A stretch of DNA of 64,000 nt from Congeria kusceri (Eukaryota; Mollusca; Bivalvia; Myida; Dreissenidae): contig CM051029.1 of NCBI GenBank assembly GCA_027627225.1, positions 6,586,690 to 6,650,689 of the forward strand. Direction: 5' to 3'. The notes under the pieces are model-generated. The model had not been told where the DNA came from. It did not search any database and worked only from the letters and a program-made list of their open reading frames with translations. This document shows, in pieces, positions 11,799-22,175 of the stretch. The position numbers and the translations under genes were made by a program. The first letter of the stretch is position 1. Each line of letters begins with the position of its first letter.

Positions 11799-11915
11799 CT
11801 TTAACACGACGTTGCCTTACAATAACTATGCCAACAACAACAATAGCAGCAGCAACAACGATGCTGACTGACCCTCTCACAAAGCCTGCTATTGGTTGTG
11901 CACTGTCCGGATTCT
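11799..11915 (-). pseudogene. Transmembrane exon of the RPTP pseudogene
   Basis: A 117-bp phase 1-1 exon between ...CCTCTAG and the donor GTACGT. It encodes ENPDSAQPIAGFVRG, the hydrophobic helix SVSIVVAAAIVVVGIVIV and the basic stop-transfer RQRRVK, a classic type I membrane anchor. This exon itself is undamaged. The plus-strand ORF over it is a shadow. Confidence 0.85.
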
Positions 11916-12027
11916 CTAGAGGAACATATGCACAATGAATATGATTTAAGTAATAATCGTATCTAAACTAAACGCAAACTATATGTATATATTGATATAT
12001 GTAATACTGATATTTTAGCAACTCAAC

Positions 12028-12321
12028 CAGATGGAGTAAGTATTGTAGCTGTAACGACGTCTGTCTCTTTACCAGCGATGTTTTTTACAAACATTTTTAT
12101 GAGATACGTTGTCCCTGTGCGTAACTCAACAAGGGTATAATTAATAATATAAGCCGACACATTCACGTCAATCCAATGATTTTTGGAAGCAATCATTTTA
12201 TATTGTATAACAAATGTTTGTTCTTCACCACCATTGAAACCTGGTTCCCGTTCAACAGTTAAGGAATCAACCCCCAATTAATCTTCTTTGACACGGACAT
12301 TCTTAGGGGATTCAGGTTTGT
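12028..12321 (-). pseudogene. Fibronectin type III exon of the RPTP pseudogene
   Basis: The acceptor TTGCTTCAG and donor GTTGAG bound a 294-bp, phase 1-1 exon. It reads DKPESPKNVRVKED, a TAA at 12278-12280, then LTVEREPGFNGGEEQTFVI and YTLVELRTGTTYLIKMFVKN. PGFNGG plus the L..GT.Y.I...N pattern identifies FN3. The phase fits the following TM exon, whose first two bases complete a Glu codon. One nonsense codon is visible; otherwise the exon is open. Confidence 0.85.
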
Positions 12322-12475
12322 CTGAAGCAAATTATTTAAACGATAATCAAATAAATTTGGCAAGTTAAGATTTAATATCGACGAAGGGTTACATTATCAG
12401 ATCACTTGGATTGATAATTATATATAGCTTGATATTTTATTACACACACATTAATTATGCATTACGATGTGCTCA

Positions 12476-12800
12476 AAGTTCATACTCATGTGTTGCCTTT
12501 CCAAGCTCATTGTAAACACTGACCATGTATCTTCCGAAGTCCTCGCTCTGTAAACTGGAGATAGACAAGTACATTTGAAATCAATCTGCAGAAACACTAA
12601 CAGCGACTGATCTAGTATCATACGCATTTTTTCACCCTGAGCCATTAAGCCTGAACCATGAATATGCAGATCTGTCTGTTGGAGGGTACGCCTTTATTGT
12701 ACACGTAGGCACCACAGATCCGTTTAATGTCCTTGAGATATTGGTCACCGGAGGGATGAATGGTGATGGTCTCGGTGCACAATTTACATTTTCCGAGTAC
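12476..12800 (-). pseudogene. Ig I-set exon remnant of the RPTP pseudogene
   Basis: One minus frame reads VVPTCTIKAYPP, YSWFRLNGSG, LSISSLQSEDFGRYMVSVYN and ELGKATHEYEL. That is an I-set Ig pattern, with Cys, Trp and the L.SEDFGRYMVSV.NELG region in which the second Cys position reads Met. The frame is broken by TGA at 12632-12634 and 12581-12583 and ends at TGA 12473-12475. Two longer open stretches in the neighbouring frame are shadows. It lies directly upstream of the FN3 exon. Confidence 0.8.
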
Positions 12801-13230
12801 TCTTACACATATGTTTAAAACATTCAAATATTCGAATCAGTACATAAAGCACCTAAATGCGAGTAAATATACTAGTGGTCTAGTCAGTTAATTGACAACT
12901 CTCGCGTGTATATATTGACCTGAATAAGACATCACACGTGTTTCAAATTCGTTATGAATTTGAAGACATCCAAGTATTGTATTACATAATATTGTATTTG
13001 CAAGTTGTTGTTTTTTTTCAGAAACGACAGTTTGGAAATGTTGCTTTTTATGACTGCTTATGTATTCAACTGATTCTCAATAAAATACCTAAAGTATCAC
13101 GATTGTGCTGTATAGTTAAGCATTCGACATAGAACACAAGCACTATATTTAATAATTACAAATCGTGATATCCCTCTCAGCTGAAAAGTAAAGAGCTGTC
13201 CTAACACTTAATGAAGATCTCTAATATGTG

Positions 13231-13428
13231 TTATTGTGTCTTTGCCAAATGAGGAATGGTTGCTTCAATTGATTGAGTTTGCCCGCTTCCTAAAATGCGC
13301 GTATCGTTCATAATCGAGATTTTTGCAACTGGATCGCTGTCGAACTCACAAACTAATGTAACAGTGTCGCGTTCCTTAACAATAATTGTGATTTACTTCT
13401 CGAAACCGGTCGCAAAATATCGCCTGAT
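13231..13428 (-). pseudogene. Ig-domain exon remnant of the RPTP pseudogene
   Basis: After an acceptor (TGCTCAG) the frame reads ...GFEK, a TAA at 13393-13395, then ITIIVKERDTVTLVCEFDSD and ISIMNDTRILGSGQ, closing with another TAA at 13231-13233. The VTLVC core and following strand resemble the first half of an Ig domain; the second Cys half is not readable. Both stops lie in one frame, so the exon was once open. Confidence 0.6.
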
Positions 13429-13760
13429 CTGAGCAGCGTATGAAAGGTAAAATTACAATGAAATAATATACATTTAATAATGAATTATAAATTACAAAAT
13501 GCACCCATTATATGATATTATCATTCTGTATGTATGTTACACGACTACAATATTCCACAGGCTAAATGAACTGACAAGATACTGCATACACTGTACATTT
13601 ATGTTGAAACTAGTTTCGGCATAACACTGCTCAGCACTACAGCTGGTAGCCTCCATAGTGTTGGAATAAATACATCATGCTCGCCTCAGTTTGAATTAAT
13701 TGTTTCATCTGTCTATGTTACCTTCCTTGTCAATTATATTGTCGTTTCATGTTACTTCAG

Positions 13761-13918
13761 ACTCTGCAGTTTTTGGCCATGAACATATAAATGAGCCCCT
13801 TGCAGAACTAGAATTCCTTGAATATTCGAGTCTTACTCCTTACGAAACTCGAAGAGACAATACGTCGCCCACAGATAATCTGCCTAGGATGCCATCATTA
13901 AGACAAACTGTTAACTGA
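13761..13918 (+). CDS. Terminal exon: cytoplasmic tail with ITIM-like motif
   Basis: A clean acceptor (TTCATGTTACTTCAG) opens a phase-1 exon coding 51 residues plus a split first codon: SAVFGHEHINEPLAELEF, LEYSSLTPYETRRDN, TSPTDNLPRMPSLRQTVN, then TGA at 13916-13918. LEYSSL fits the ITIM pattern (I/V/L/S)xYxx(L/V), and a second Tyr follows in TPYETR. In vertebrates such motifs recruit SH2 phosphatases; here that is inference. No TM or Ig exon on this strand lies within 5 kb upstream, since the minus-strand phosphatase pseudogene fills that space, so the exon is either the end of a gene with a long last intron or an orphan left by rearrangement. An AATAAA lies near 14264. Confidence 0.5.
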
Positions 13919-14849
13919 TGATAGGGAATACGTTAATATGAAGTTGTCCACTCTTTAAAAGTGCCACCGTGATGTACTGAAGATATATTGTTACTTTAAG
14001 ACACATGGGAAATTTGTTTAGTGGCAATACTTTAGTATCGGGTTGTGCATACAAATATTGCATTGCCAGGTCATATTATGTAGAATTATAACATTATTTT
14101 ATAGTCGGTTGATATATAGTATGCCTTATTAAGCTTAAATTTCTTGAATTATTGAATCGAATGTAATTCTTTATTTCGTATTTTTTAACTAATATCCTTT
14201 TATTTTGAAATACTTATCTTGTTTTTGCATATGACGATATATAATCAATACACCCAAGAGTATTAAATAAAGTACCAAATAAATTAAACCATTAAGTTGA
14301 ATTTGGTTTGATTGTATTGTTTTCATTGATGTTTAGAACAGATCTAAAGAACAGTGACACATACATGCACATGTAGCACGCATACCCTTCTATATCGATA
14401 GTACTCACGTGTACTATGTGTTCTTTCCAAACCGTAACTTTCATTTCTGGAATAGAATGACTATATTTAAAACTTAAGAAATACCGCCAAAATATATTAA
14501 ACACACGTTTATATGGTGCATCATGTATCATATAATGCATTGCTTTATTTCTTCGTTATTTACATTAAATCAGTTAGCTGCTACATTGTTAATATCAACG
14601 GGAGATATATGAGTACAATGCTACATGTACATCGTATATCATCAATCGAATTGGAACAATAGTATATACTTTTTTTTAACATGAGCATTCTAAGATGCTG
14701 TAGCATCAACTTAAATTGAACATGTTTAAATAAGAATGCAAACATATTGGTTATTTTTAACGAGTCAACCTAATGAATGGGAAATGTTAATTTGATAAAC
14801 TTTAAGATAGTTTACACACAGCTATGCATGTTGAACTAACAAAGCGGTC
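13919..14849. other. AT-rich intergenic sequence
   Basis: No gene recognised. It contains an AATAAA near 14264 that could serve the tail exon at 13761-13918. Confidence 0.4.
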
Positions 14850-15052
14850 ATAAGACGCAATGGTGTAGTGAATATGGTGTCCGCCTTGCGATCTGGAGGT
14901 CGCGGGTTCGATCCCCACGCAGGGAGCGTTCTCAAGATCTTTCCAAAGACACCAAGTACTGGCTCTTCCCAGAAAACGGAGTCGATAGCGTCTCTATAAG
15001 CCGAAGGCTTCCGATGCAATCGAACTTAAATAAATAGGTTTAAACTAAACTA
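14850..15052 (+). repeat. tRNA-derived SINE
   Basis: GACGCAATGGTGTAGTGAA holds a pol III A box (TGGTGTAGTGA), and GGGTTCGATCCCC about 45 bp later is a B box. A non-tRNA body (CCAAGTACTGGCTCTTCCC region) and an A-rich, TAAA-containing tail ending near 15052 follow. The tRNA part does not fold into an intact gene, so this is a SINE. The minus-strand ORF over it is a shadow. Confidence 0.85.
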
Positions 15053-15589
15053 AGACACATGTACAAATTCCGTGTGCATATGATTTGCAGACATATAAAT
15101 ACACGCTGACATATTATAAAGATGTATTGAAATGCAAATTTCATAGCCATACACGATTGCCATAACATTCCGTGTATTATGTGTATTTAGTGGAAGTAAG
15201 CCGGGGCGATGGTGCACTTTGAATTTGTATTGGTATTTGTTGTGTCGACAGTTGGAGTTAAGTTTTGTTTTCAACAAATTTAATGCTTGTTTATTAATAA
15301 AACGTCATTATTGTTAAGCAATTTTTGTTATTTTAAGTGTGTGGAAAAATCTGCACGTTTACGATACGCATGTGTAAAGTGCAGTTAAGTGTCGTGGAGC
15401 AATGAGGATTTAAGGGATGTACACGTGCATAATTAAAGTTGCTAAACGGGTTATCGCTAATCAAAAAGAACACAAAAGCGTTAACAAGATCATACTATTG
15501 CAATTAAAAGAGTGCTTATGCACGTACCTTATTCTAACGAAAGCGTGTTTACTATTTTATTTCCCGACTTACACGTTTTTGTGTCTCCT
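15053..15589. other. Intergenic, nothing recognised
   Basis: Only chance ORFs. No domain, RNA gene or repeat was identified. Confidence 0.35.
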
Positions 15590-16250
15590 GAAAAAGCGAC
15601 ATATACACTGTAGGCATTACTTTTAGCGGCATCGGCGGTAGCGGTGTTGTTGGCGGAGGCGTCTCCTTTAGTTGGTGCAGAGAAAAACTTTGTTAGTATT
15701 ACATTTATGGAAGTTTTAGTAAGCTTAAAGGAAGGTAAAGTTCGGTTTTCGGCATAATTGCTCTTATCGTTGTTGTGTTATGCCTCTTTTAAAACAATAG
15801 TTCAAATAAGGCTTGTGCAGACAATAAATTAAAATGTGTTTGTGCAACCAGCATGAAAGTTCAGTAACTTTAACTGAATGTCCATTTCGGTTTTCAGCGC
15901 AATTGTTCATATTGTACTTGAGTTATGCCCCTTTTTTACTTAAAAATAGTTCAAACAAGGCTTGTGCAGACAATAACTGAAACAATTTTCGTTCAATCAT
16001 TACACTTTTTGTGTCGCAAATTATGTCGCCTGAAAATAACGACATATAGGGGATACTTTTGCTGCGGCGGCGGTGTCCCCTTTAATTTGTGTAGGCAATA
16101 ACTTTAGACGTTTTTGTGCAATCATTACTAGTATGTGATTTTAGGTAAGTGTTAGTAGGCATAACAGGAAGTTTGATTTTGGTTTTCGGCATAATAGCTC
16201 TTATCGTATTTGAGTATTGCCCCGTCAAGCAAAACATCCGACTCTCGGAG
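15590..16250. repeat. Dispersed bivalve-type repeat with internal duplication
   Basis: The segments GGTTTTCGGCATAATTGCTC...TTATGCC(CC) and CAAGGCTTGTGCAGACAATAA recur near 15745, 15820, 15890, 15960 and 16190, a degenerate ~160-bp tandem. Copies are edged by GTCTCCTGAAAAAGCGACATATA and TGTCGCCTGAAAATAACGACATATA. The same family lies in opposite orientation at 61858-62240. Confidence 0.75.
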
Positions 16251-16618
16251 TTCTAGTTATAATTTGTGACAATAATTATCTGCCAAGTGCTTATAACCTG
16301 TACCATGTATCCTGAGGTTACAAACAAACGTGTTTCTCCCAACTATTGTTTTTGGTGTTATACGCATCGTGTATATGTGTCCTGTAAAGGGAATGGTTGA
16401 AGAATATTATTACGAATGCTGACCAATAAACAAATCACGCGAACCTTGTTTGTATTGTTATGTTGTGCAACAATTAAAATATGCAGACTTTTCCTTGTAG
16501 ATAGTAGGACTAAGTTCGTATGAATATCATGTATAAGATGTGTATATTTTAAATTGTTTTTTAAGCATCCTGCGTCAATCAAGACACTGAGAAAGGCAAT
16601 TAAAATCTACAAATGGGG

Positions 16619-16848
16619 TTTAAATACAATTGGAGTAACACAGGAATAATACAGGTAGTATGCTACAAAGTGCAATCTTATATGGGGGAGTGCGCATTTT
16701 TGTTTGTTGCCGCATGCATTCATTCATTGGCGTCTATACTAGTTCTTCAAATGGAGACCTCACATCTACATACCGTACTATAATAACATTCAATGCAACA
16801 AAAGTAGGAGAATACAACTGTTCCAACGATGAATGCAAGCTAGAATAG
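16619..16848 (+). pseudogene. V-like Ig exon, frameshifted
   Basis: One frame reads YNWSNTGIIQVVCYKVQSYM then GECAFLFVAACIHS; the next frame continues FIGVYTSSSNGDLTSTY, RTIITFNATKVGEYNCSN and DECKLE followed by TAG. It parallels the exon at 47082-47380: CYKVQSYMGEC against CYKSNNLIGQC with identical spacing, then seven residues to the next Cys, GVYT against GIYT, and VGEYNCS against LGNYSCS. The two loci are therefore paralogues. The frame switch near 16715-16726 breaks this copy, and no donor was seen. Confidence 0.65.
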
Positions 16849-17251
16849 ATACTATTCAATCAATGTATCGGCGGAGCAAAAGATGACCATCGAGGTTAAT
16901 AATATTCAACAAATACGTGTGTCTGTCTATAAATGTAGCTCACACCGACACATGTATAAAGAGTGTTTTATGGAGCATAAGTGATTAGGTACGTTTACGC
17001 TCACATGAAACCCAAACTAAAAATAATTGCAGTTATAATGTTGTGATCCTTTAATATGCATATACACTCAAAATAAACATTGTTCATTTTACCAGTTCAT
17101 CATCAAAATACATCTGAACACAGTACATGAGATCATGGTGTATGTTCAGCTAATCATCCTGTATCATATATTTTTACATTAGTCAACAAGTTAACTACAA
17201 TTAATATATTTTCTTGCAGTAAAATCTACTTCGTTTACTCTGTTTCTACAG

Positions 17252-17372
17252 ACAGCCGTCTCAATACAACCCAATATACAATGTGCAATTGACGTTCACT
17301 TGCACCACATCGAAAAGTGGACTTGTTGCAAGTATTCACTGGTTCGTTGCAGACCGTAACATCACCGACATG
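17252..17372 (+). CDS. Ig-domain exon (first half) of the 16.6-18.8 kb receptor
   Basis: After GTTTCTACAG the frame reads QPSQYNPIYNVQLTFTC, TTSKSGLVASIHWFVADRN and ITDM, up to a good donor GTGAGA. LTFTC followed by IHWFV gives the Cys-Trp core of an Ig domain. The same frame stays open to TGA 17403-17405. The second Cys half is not clearly seen, so the domain is either split or decayed. The long minus-strand ORF here is a shadow. Confidence 0.5.
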
Positions 17373-17703
17373 GTGAGATATACTTACAGTCGGGCTATGA
17401 AATGAATATGTTTGCGGAAACCGTAGTTGGTAAATCCAATAAACCGAATATTGCAACGTCTGGTACGCTTGTGTCAAATAATACAGGTATTTTTTGGTTA
17501 AATGTATAGGGTGATTAGATCTGAAAAACACCAACCATATACAATTAACTGTCGAATTTCGCACTACTATTTCTGTAAATTTTAAACATTGTAATGTTTA
17601 GCTTCGCCGGATGTTGTACTGGCGACACAATGATGTTATTGGTTTCAACTGTATTTTATTGCAACCATATACAAATTGACAATTAACATGCAATCGCTAT
17701 GAG

Positions 17704-17840
17704 TGGATTGGAGCAAGACTGTTCTTGCGCATCAGTATTAATCGGAACTGCATTGGGTTGCGCTATGTATGGATGCATCTTCGCACTTTTTGTTGACCGA
17801 TTGATTGCGAGACTTCGAAATAATCTGGGGCAAACAGGAA
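17704..17840 (+). CDS. Transmembrane exon of the 16.6-18.8 kb receptor
   Basis: Open exon ending at a perfect donor (GGAA|GTAAGTAAG). It reads GLEQDCSCA, the hydrophobic stretch SVLIGTALGCAMYGCIFALF, then VDRLIARLRNNLGQTG with a basic cytoplasmic flank, a single-pass type I anchor. It is followed 800 bp later by the tyrosine-containing tail exon. Confidence 0.65.
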
Positions 17841-18120
17841 GTAAGTAAGATACATACATTTGCCATTTTTCTTAATACACCGTCATTGTGCGTATTTTCA
17901 TGTAAACAAAATCATGTGGTGTTCTCTCTTTAGTTGCAAAAACACGGCGGGATGGTTTCTCTAATGCATTACAGTTGATTTAAATTGCGACTCTATACAC
18001 TTAATATACATTTGCATTTGACTTTATTTAGTTTAACACTATGGCCAGTGAGAGTCTGGCTAGTCTTGATACTGATTAAAACATTAACTGTGGTGTTTAT
18101 TTTATTTCAAAATAATTGAC

Positions 18121-18190
18121 GGGTATTTCGGTAATTTACCAACGGTTTGAAGTTCCGATGCGTAGGAATTAAACCACGAGAGCGATAAAA
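18121..18190 (+). repeat. Fragment of a dispersed repeat shared with 24540-24672
   Basis: GATGCGTAGGAATTAAACCAC here matches GATGCATAGGAATTAAACCAC near 24578, with similar upstream sequence (GTTTGAAGTTCC against ACTTGGAGTCC). It lies in the intron between the TM and tail exons. Confidence 0.55.
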
Positions 18191-18640
18191 CAATATAATA
18201 TACACTTCGCCTGTATTTTTAAAGGTTCTAAATGAAAACTATATTAATTTATCATCCGCCCATTTTTCGCAAAGTACACTCACTCATGCGTTTCTATGCC
18301 GTCAATAAATAACAATTCTAAATGACGTCAATTTTATTGATAAACATTGAGCGAATGACGTCATACTTGTTGATAAAAACAGTGAAAATTGGATGCTTAC
18401 ACGCGCAATTTAAAAGCATATTTACAGAACGTTAAACGTTTTCGGGAACTTTCCTTCTTTATGAATGGAAAACTAGCCGCGTGCCGTGTTAGAATTAAAA
18501 ATATCTTATTGGCCATTTTAGTTGCCGGAAACGTTGTTAAAAATAAATATAATGTATACCTGCTTAATTTGCACAATATCTAATGCTGATATGTACCATA
18601 CAGATAACGATTATTCACTACAGTTAATTTTACTTTACAG

Positions 18641-18801
18641 ATCGATGACATGGCATTATATATGAAGTTCTTGCTCAACTAAAACTCAGGGAATATGCAA
18701 TACATCCTTTGGGCGACGATCGGAAGCACAAAACAACTATGCCAGACAGTCGGTCCAGTATGGCCACATTAGAACGTATTGTGTACGACAATGAGCAATA
18801 A
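18641..18801 (+). CDS. Terminal exon: tail with ITIM-like and YxN motifs, one early stop
   Basis: Acceptor TTTTACTTTACAG. In the phase given by the TM exon (phase 1) the frame is R, TGA (18646-18648), HGIIYEVLAQLKLREYAI, HPLGDDRKHKTTMPDSR, SSMATLERIVYDNEQ and TAA (18799-18801). IIYEVL fits the ITIM consensus, and VYDN has the YxN pattern bound by Grb2-type SH2 domains (family knowledge; function here inferred). Apart from the TGA the exon is open to a natural end, so the lesion is either recent or a sequence error. AATAAA at 18797-18802 overlaps the stop codon. Confidence 0.6.
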
Positions 18802-18802
18802 A
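18797..18802 (+). terminator. Poly(A) signal overlapping the stop codon
   Basis: AATAAA begins in the last sense codon (CAA) and spans the TAA stop of the tail exon, implying an extremely short 3' UTR if it is used. Confidence 0.4.
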
Positions 18803-19849
18803 AACATATGAAATGTTTAAGTGTTTGAGGCAATTATATTAAATGCGCGTATCAATACATTGCCATGCCATTATTTTTTTGGTGAATCATAATATGATTT
18901 GATACAAACTATATAAACGAAGTTTCGGTTTTAACTTCTTGTAATTCGGAGTGTGTTTATTTGTACTCTTATTGTCGTTACGTTTCATTATGGATGTTGG
19001 GAAATTGGGAAATGTATTGCGAATAATACTAGCAGCAAAGCCGTGTCAATTTTAAATGTGGCGACTTCATTTGGGAACAAAAACACATGCACATCATATT
19101 GATTCGTAAATTGTGTGCTAAATACAATTAGACAAATTGTTAAGCGAATACATTTTATAAAGTATGACGTTAATGGCCGCTGATTTATTTTGGCATTCCT
19201 TTTTTCAATCACTATCGATTTTCGCCGCGTGCAAACAATTCAAACAGACGGTCATATATTTTATATTCAAATCTTACTGGTTGATATTGATACAATCTGA
19301 TAAGAAACTATCCAATAAATTACAAAACAATCAATGCGTATTTCAGTGATGTGAAACATCAAATATAAATGATGTATTCTCTGTAATGTCTTTTTTTCAA
19401 ATGTAAATACTTACAAGAGAATTCACAGATAAACCGTTGATATGTACATGTAACCCCCTTTCAATTAATATAAAAAACATCCGAAAACAATCCATCTGCT
19501 GCTAAAACGTGTGTCATAATGTACGAACTATTTTTTTTAATGCAGGGACAAATGCGCTTTGTTACATGAAGTACAAGTTGGACATTATGTTGTTGTTTTT
19601 TTATAAAGTTATATTCACTTAAATACAATCGATGTTGCAAAATAGAAATATATATTTGAGAGTTTCAAGATATGTGTGTATTTCAGACTACGCCTGTTGG
19701 ATATCCGTCAGCTTACTTGTATTTATTATATGCTTTTCAATCAAATATATAATTTTATAGATGTATTTTTTAAAAATATTTTCAATGTGAAATATTTTCA
19801 CTTACATAAAACGCATTAGTTTTCTCTCAATCGCATCGATCTACCATTA
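18802..19849. other. AT-rich intergenic sequence
   Basis: No gene or clear repeat recognised. Confidence 0.35.
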
Positions 19850-20262
19850 GTGGATTACCTCCCTTCGCAAAGTTATACATGTACAGTATTTACATACATT
19901 TGTTTACAGAAAACACATGATATAATTCAACAAAGGTATAATTTAGTGACAACGACGCACAATTTATGGCACCATTCCCCATCATACTTATGTTACACAA
20001 TTTTGAAATCATTTATGAAGTCATTTTTATGAAGTCAGAATACACAAACGTGTGACGTTTAAGCTTCTCTCGCGCACTTTAATGTATTTATCGTCCAAAA
20101 AGCATCACATTAAACGAAAATGTGTTTATTTTGGGAAATGATCGGATTTTTCTTTCACTCGTTGTCATAGAAAATTATAGTTTCACTCATGGCTATTGTT
20201 TTCTATAACCACTCATGAAATAAAATCCATCATTCACCGAAATCAACAAATATCCTCTATGT
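19850..20262 (+). repeat. Dispersed element, second copy inverted at 48400-48815
   Basis: Shared blocks in the same order: ACATGTACAGTA, TTGTTTACA, ATTCAACAAA.GTATAATTTAG, TGTGACGTTTAAGCTTCTCTCG (TTGTGATGTTTAAGCTTATCTCG in the other copy) and CCGAAATCAACAAATATCCTC at the right end. The right-hand part is a decayed version of the long hairpin that is well kept at 48411-48543. Confidence 0.75.
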
Positions 20263-21260
20263 ATTAAAGTTAACCTGCTTTATAAGCTTAAAGGTGATTT
20301 TTTTTCCATTCATATCGCATGTAATATACATTGGAACGTCGCATGATGACTGTAAAATGTGCCTGAACCACGTGTAAAATCAATATTAACTTTCGTCTGC
20401 GCTTCATTAGGTTTGATGCCCATCTGTTAACACGACATAACATGAATCCATATATTTAAAGTACACACGCTTGTGTGATTTTAAATGCTCTTTATTTCAG
20501 TACAACAATATTTAAAATTGAAATATTTAACTAAACGTAATACATAAGTTTACATGTAGTAATAGTATCGTAAAGGCTACTCTATACAAGATATGGTGAT
20601 GCTGTCACGTTATCTGCGTCAGAATTTGTTATGTATACTGTTCTTATTGATAAGGGATTTTACACATTTATCTTTAGTTGGGGATATCTGCCATATATGT
20701 TCAGGTACATACAAATAAAATCGCTTACTAACAACTCAAAAATGACTCTTTGTAAATATGGCCTTCTTAAAAATTCATATCCAAATTAATTTGTGTGTGG
20801 ATACTTATCTGGTCTCTATCTATTGGTAAATTTACACGAGTTCGTGCAATTGCTGCAGTTTTGAATAAATGTGTCAAATTCATATCCAAATTAATTTGAG
20901 TAACTTAGTTGTCAGAGTATCGGAGTATTTAAAACAGTTCATGATATATAACTAAACATTCAAAATCTTGAAAAAATGTACCTTTGAACATACTTTAATA
21001 CAGTCGTAATAAGTGTCCACTCCTGGTAGTCGATCTCATTTTATATAGTGCAGTTGTTATTTCATTTTATTATTACTAAAAAAGTTGTTACTATGTTGCC
21101 TGGTAACATCCAACCATAGTTAGATTGTATTAAAATTCAATTAAGTAGTCTATTGTATTACTATTGAATTTGAATTTCGAGGCTATAAGGTTACTCTTTA
21201 TTTACGTGTACATGCATTGTGCATAGTTCGGGCGACCATTAACCGGTTTAAACCCCCATT
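20263..21260. other. AT-rich intergenic sequence
   Basis: No gene recognised. The phrase AATTCATATCCAAATTAATTTG occurs twice (near 20771 and 20878). Confidence 0.35.
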
Positions 21261-21542
21261 GACCGTTCCAAGACGGTGTCCCTAGTTGTATTAGTATTTG
21301 CGTTTTGTGTTTGTTACGTGCGTGTTTTGTATTATGATGTGTTGTATTCGCATAGACCGTTCCAAGACGGTGTCCCTAGTTGTATTAGTATTTGCGTTTT
21401 GTGTTTGTTACGTGTGTGTTTTGTATTATGATGTGTTGTATTCGCATAGACCGTTCCAAGACTGTGTCCCTAGTTTTATTTGTATTTGCGTTTTGTGTTT
21501 GTTACGTGTGTGTTTTGTATTATGATGTGTTGTAATGGCAAT
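21261..21542 (+). repeat. Tandem repeat, 94-bp unit, 3 copies
   Basis: GACCGTTCCAAGACGGTGTC starts units at 21261, 21355 and 21449 (the third has ACTGTGTC). Copies are nearly identical, so the array is young. The hydrophobic ORF across it is an artefact of the repeat. Confidence 0.92.
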
Positions 21543-21949
21543 AGGTGACTTTCCTAAAATCAATAACACAGTGCTGTTAAAATGAATTCTTTTCTGTTCT
21601 CTTCTGTTTTACGAAGAACAAACGCGTTTGATTTTTCAATGAAACTTGATCTTAACTGCACTACAATATATGAATCTTCTTACCAATAAATGGATTTTTG
21701 TGATAGTTTTTGTTTGAATTCTGCAAGGTATACTGAAGTCGATAATGTTGCCAAATGTGTGCCAAATACTCGTACACGTGTAATCAGCTATATATAGCAG
21801 CTATATGTAGCAGCTATAAGATCAACTGCACATGTGTAAGCTTTCATTTGGAATGTTCAATACAGAGCGACATGACGTTTAACGATCGGATTTATTTTGG
21901 GTTTGTGTGTGTGTTAAGTTGTACTGTATCTCGAGGTATTTACTACTAA

Positions 21950-22175
21950 ATTTTGAATATTTCTGTAAGAAATGATACGCGGGTTTACCAACTTGTTTTA
22001 AATTCAGTTTTGATGTTTTTCTGTAAGAAATGATATGCCAGCTTATCAACTTGGCTTTGATTCAAATCTGATGTTTTCTGGACCAAATGATACGCCGGTT
22101 TATCAACTTGATTTTAAATCAATTTTAAATATTTCTGGAATATATAATACGCCGGAATATCATCTTTAATTATTC
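21950..22175 (+). repeat. Tandem repeat, ~58-bp unit, 4 diverged copies
   Basis: AAATGATACGC.GGTTTA.CAACTTG-type units begin near 21971, 22030, 22086 and 22145. Confidence 0.75.

Larger units (their letters stand above)
6062..13428 (-). pseudogene. Receptor-type protein tyrosine phosphatase pseudogene (Ig-Ig-FN3-TM-PTP-PTP)
   Basis: At least fifteen exon remnants on the minus strand, read from high to low coordinates, follow the order of a receptor protein tyrosine phosphatase: two Ig domains, one FN3 domain, a single TM helix with basic stop-transfer, a juxtamembrane region, catalytic domain D1 and a second domain D2. A functional relative would dephosphorylate phosphotyrosine under the plasma membrane. 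Introns and many splice sites survive, so this is not a retrocopy. It is dead or dying: stops in both Ig exons and in FN3, a stop and a frameshift in the KCxQYWPD-type exon, two frameshifts in the signature exon, and the catalytic motif reads VLCSAGVGSTG, in which the invariant Arg is Ser and the preceding His is Leu. The individual exons are listed separately. Errors in the underlying sequence could explain a few lesions but not this many. The start codon was not found. Confidence 0.85.

Noticed and set aside
21298..21525. Hydrophobic 75-residue ORF that could look like a signal or TM protein
   Set aside because: It is a 94-bp tandem repeat read in one frame and has no ATG start.
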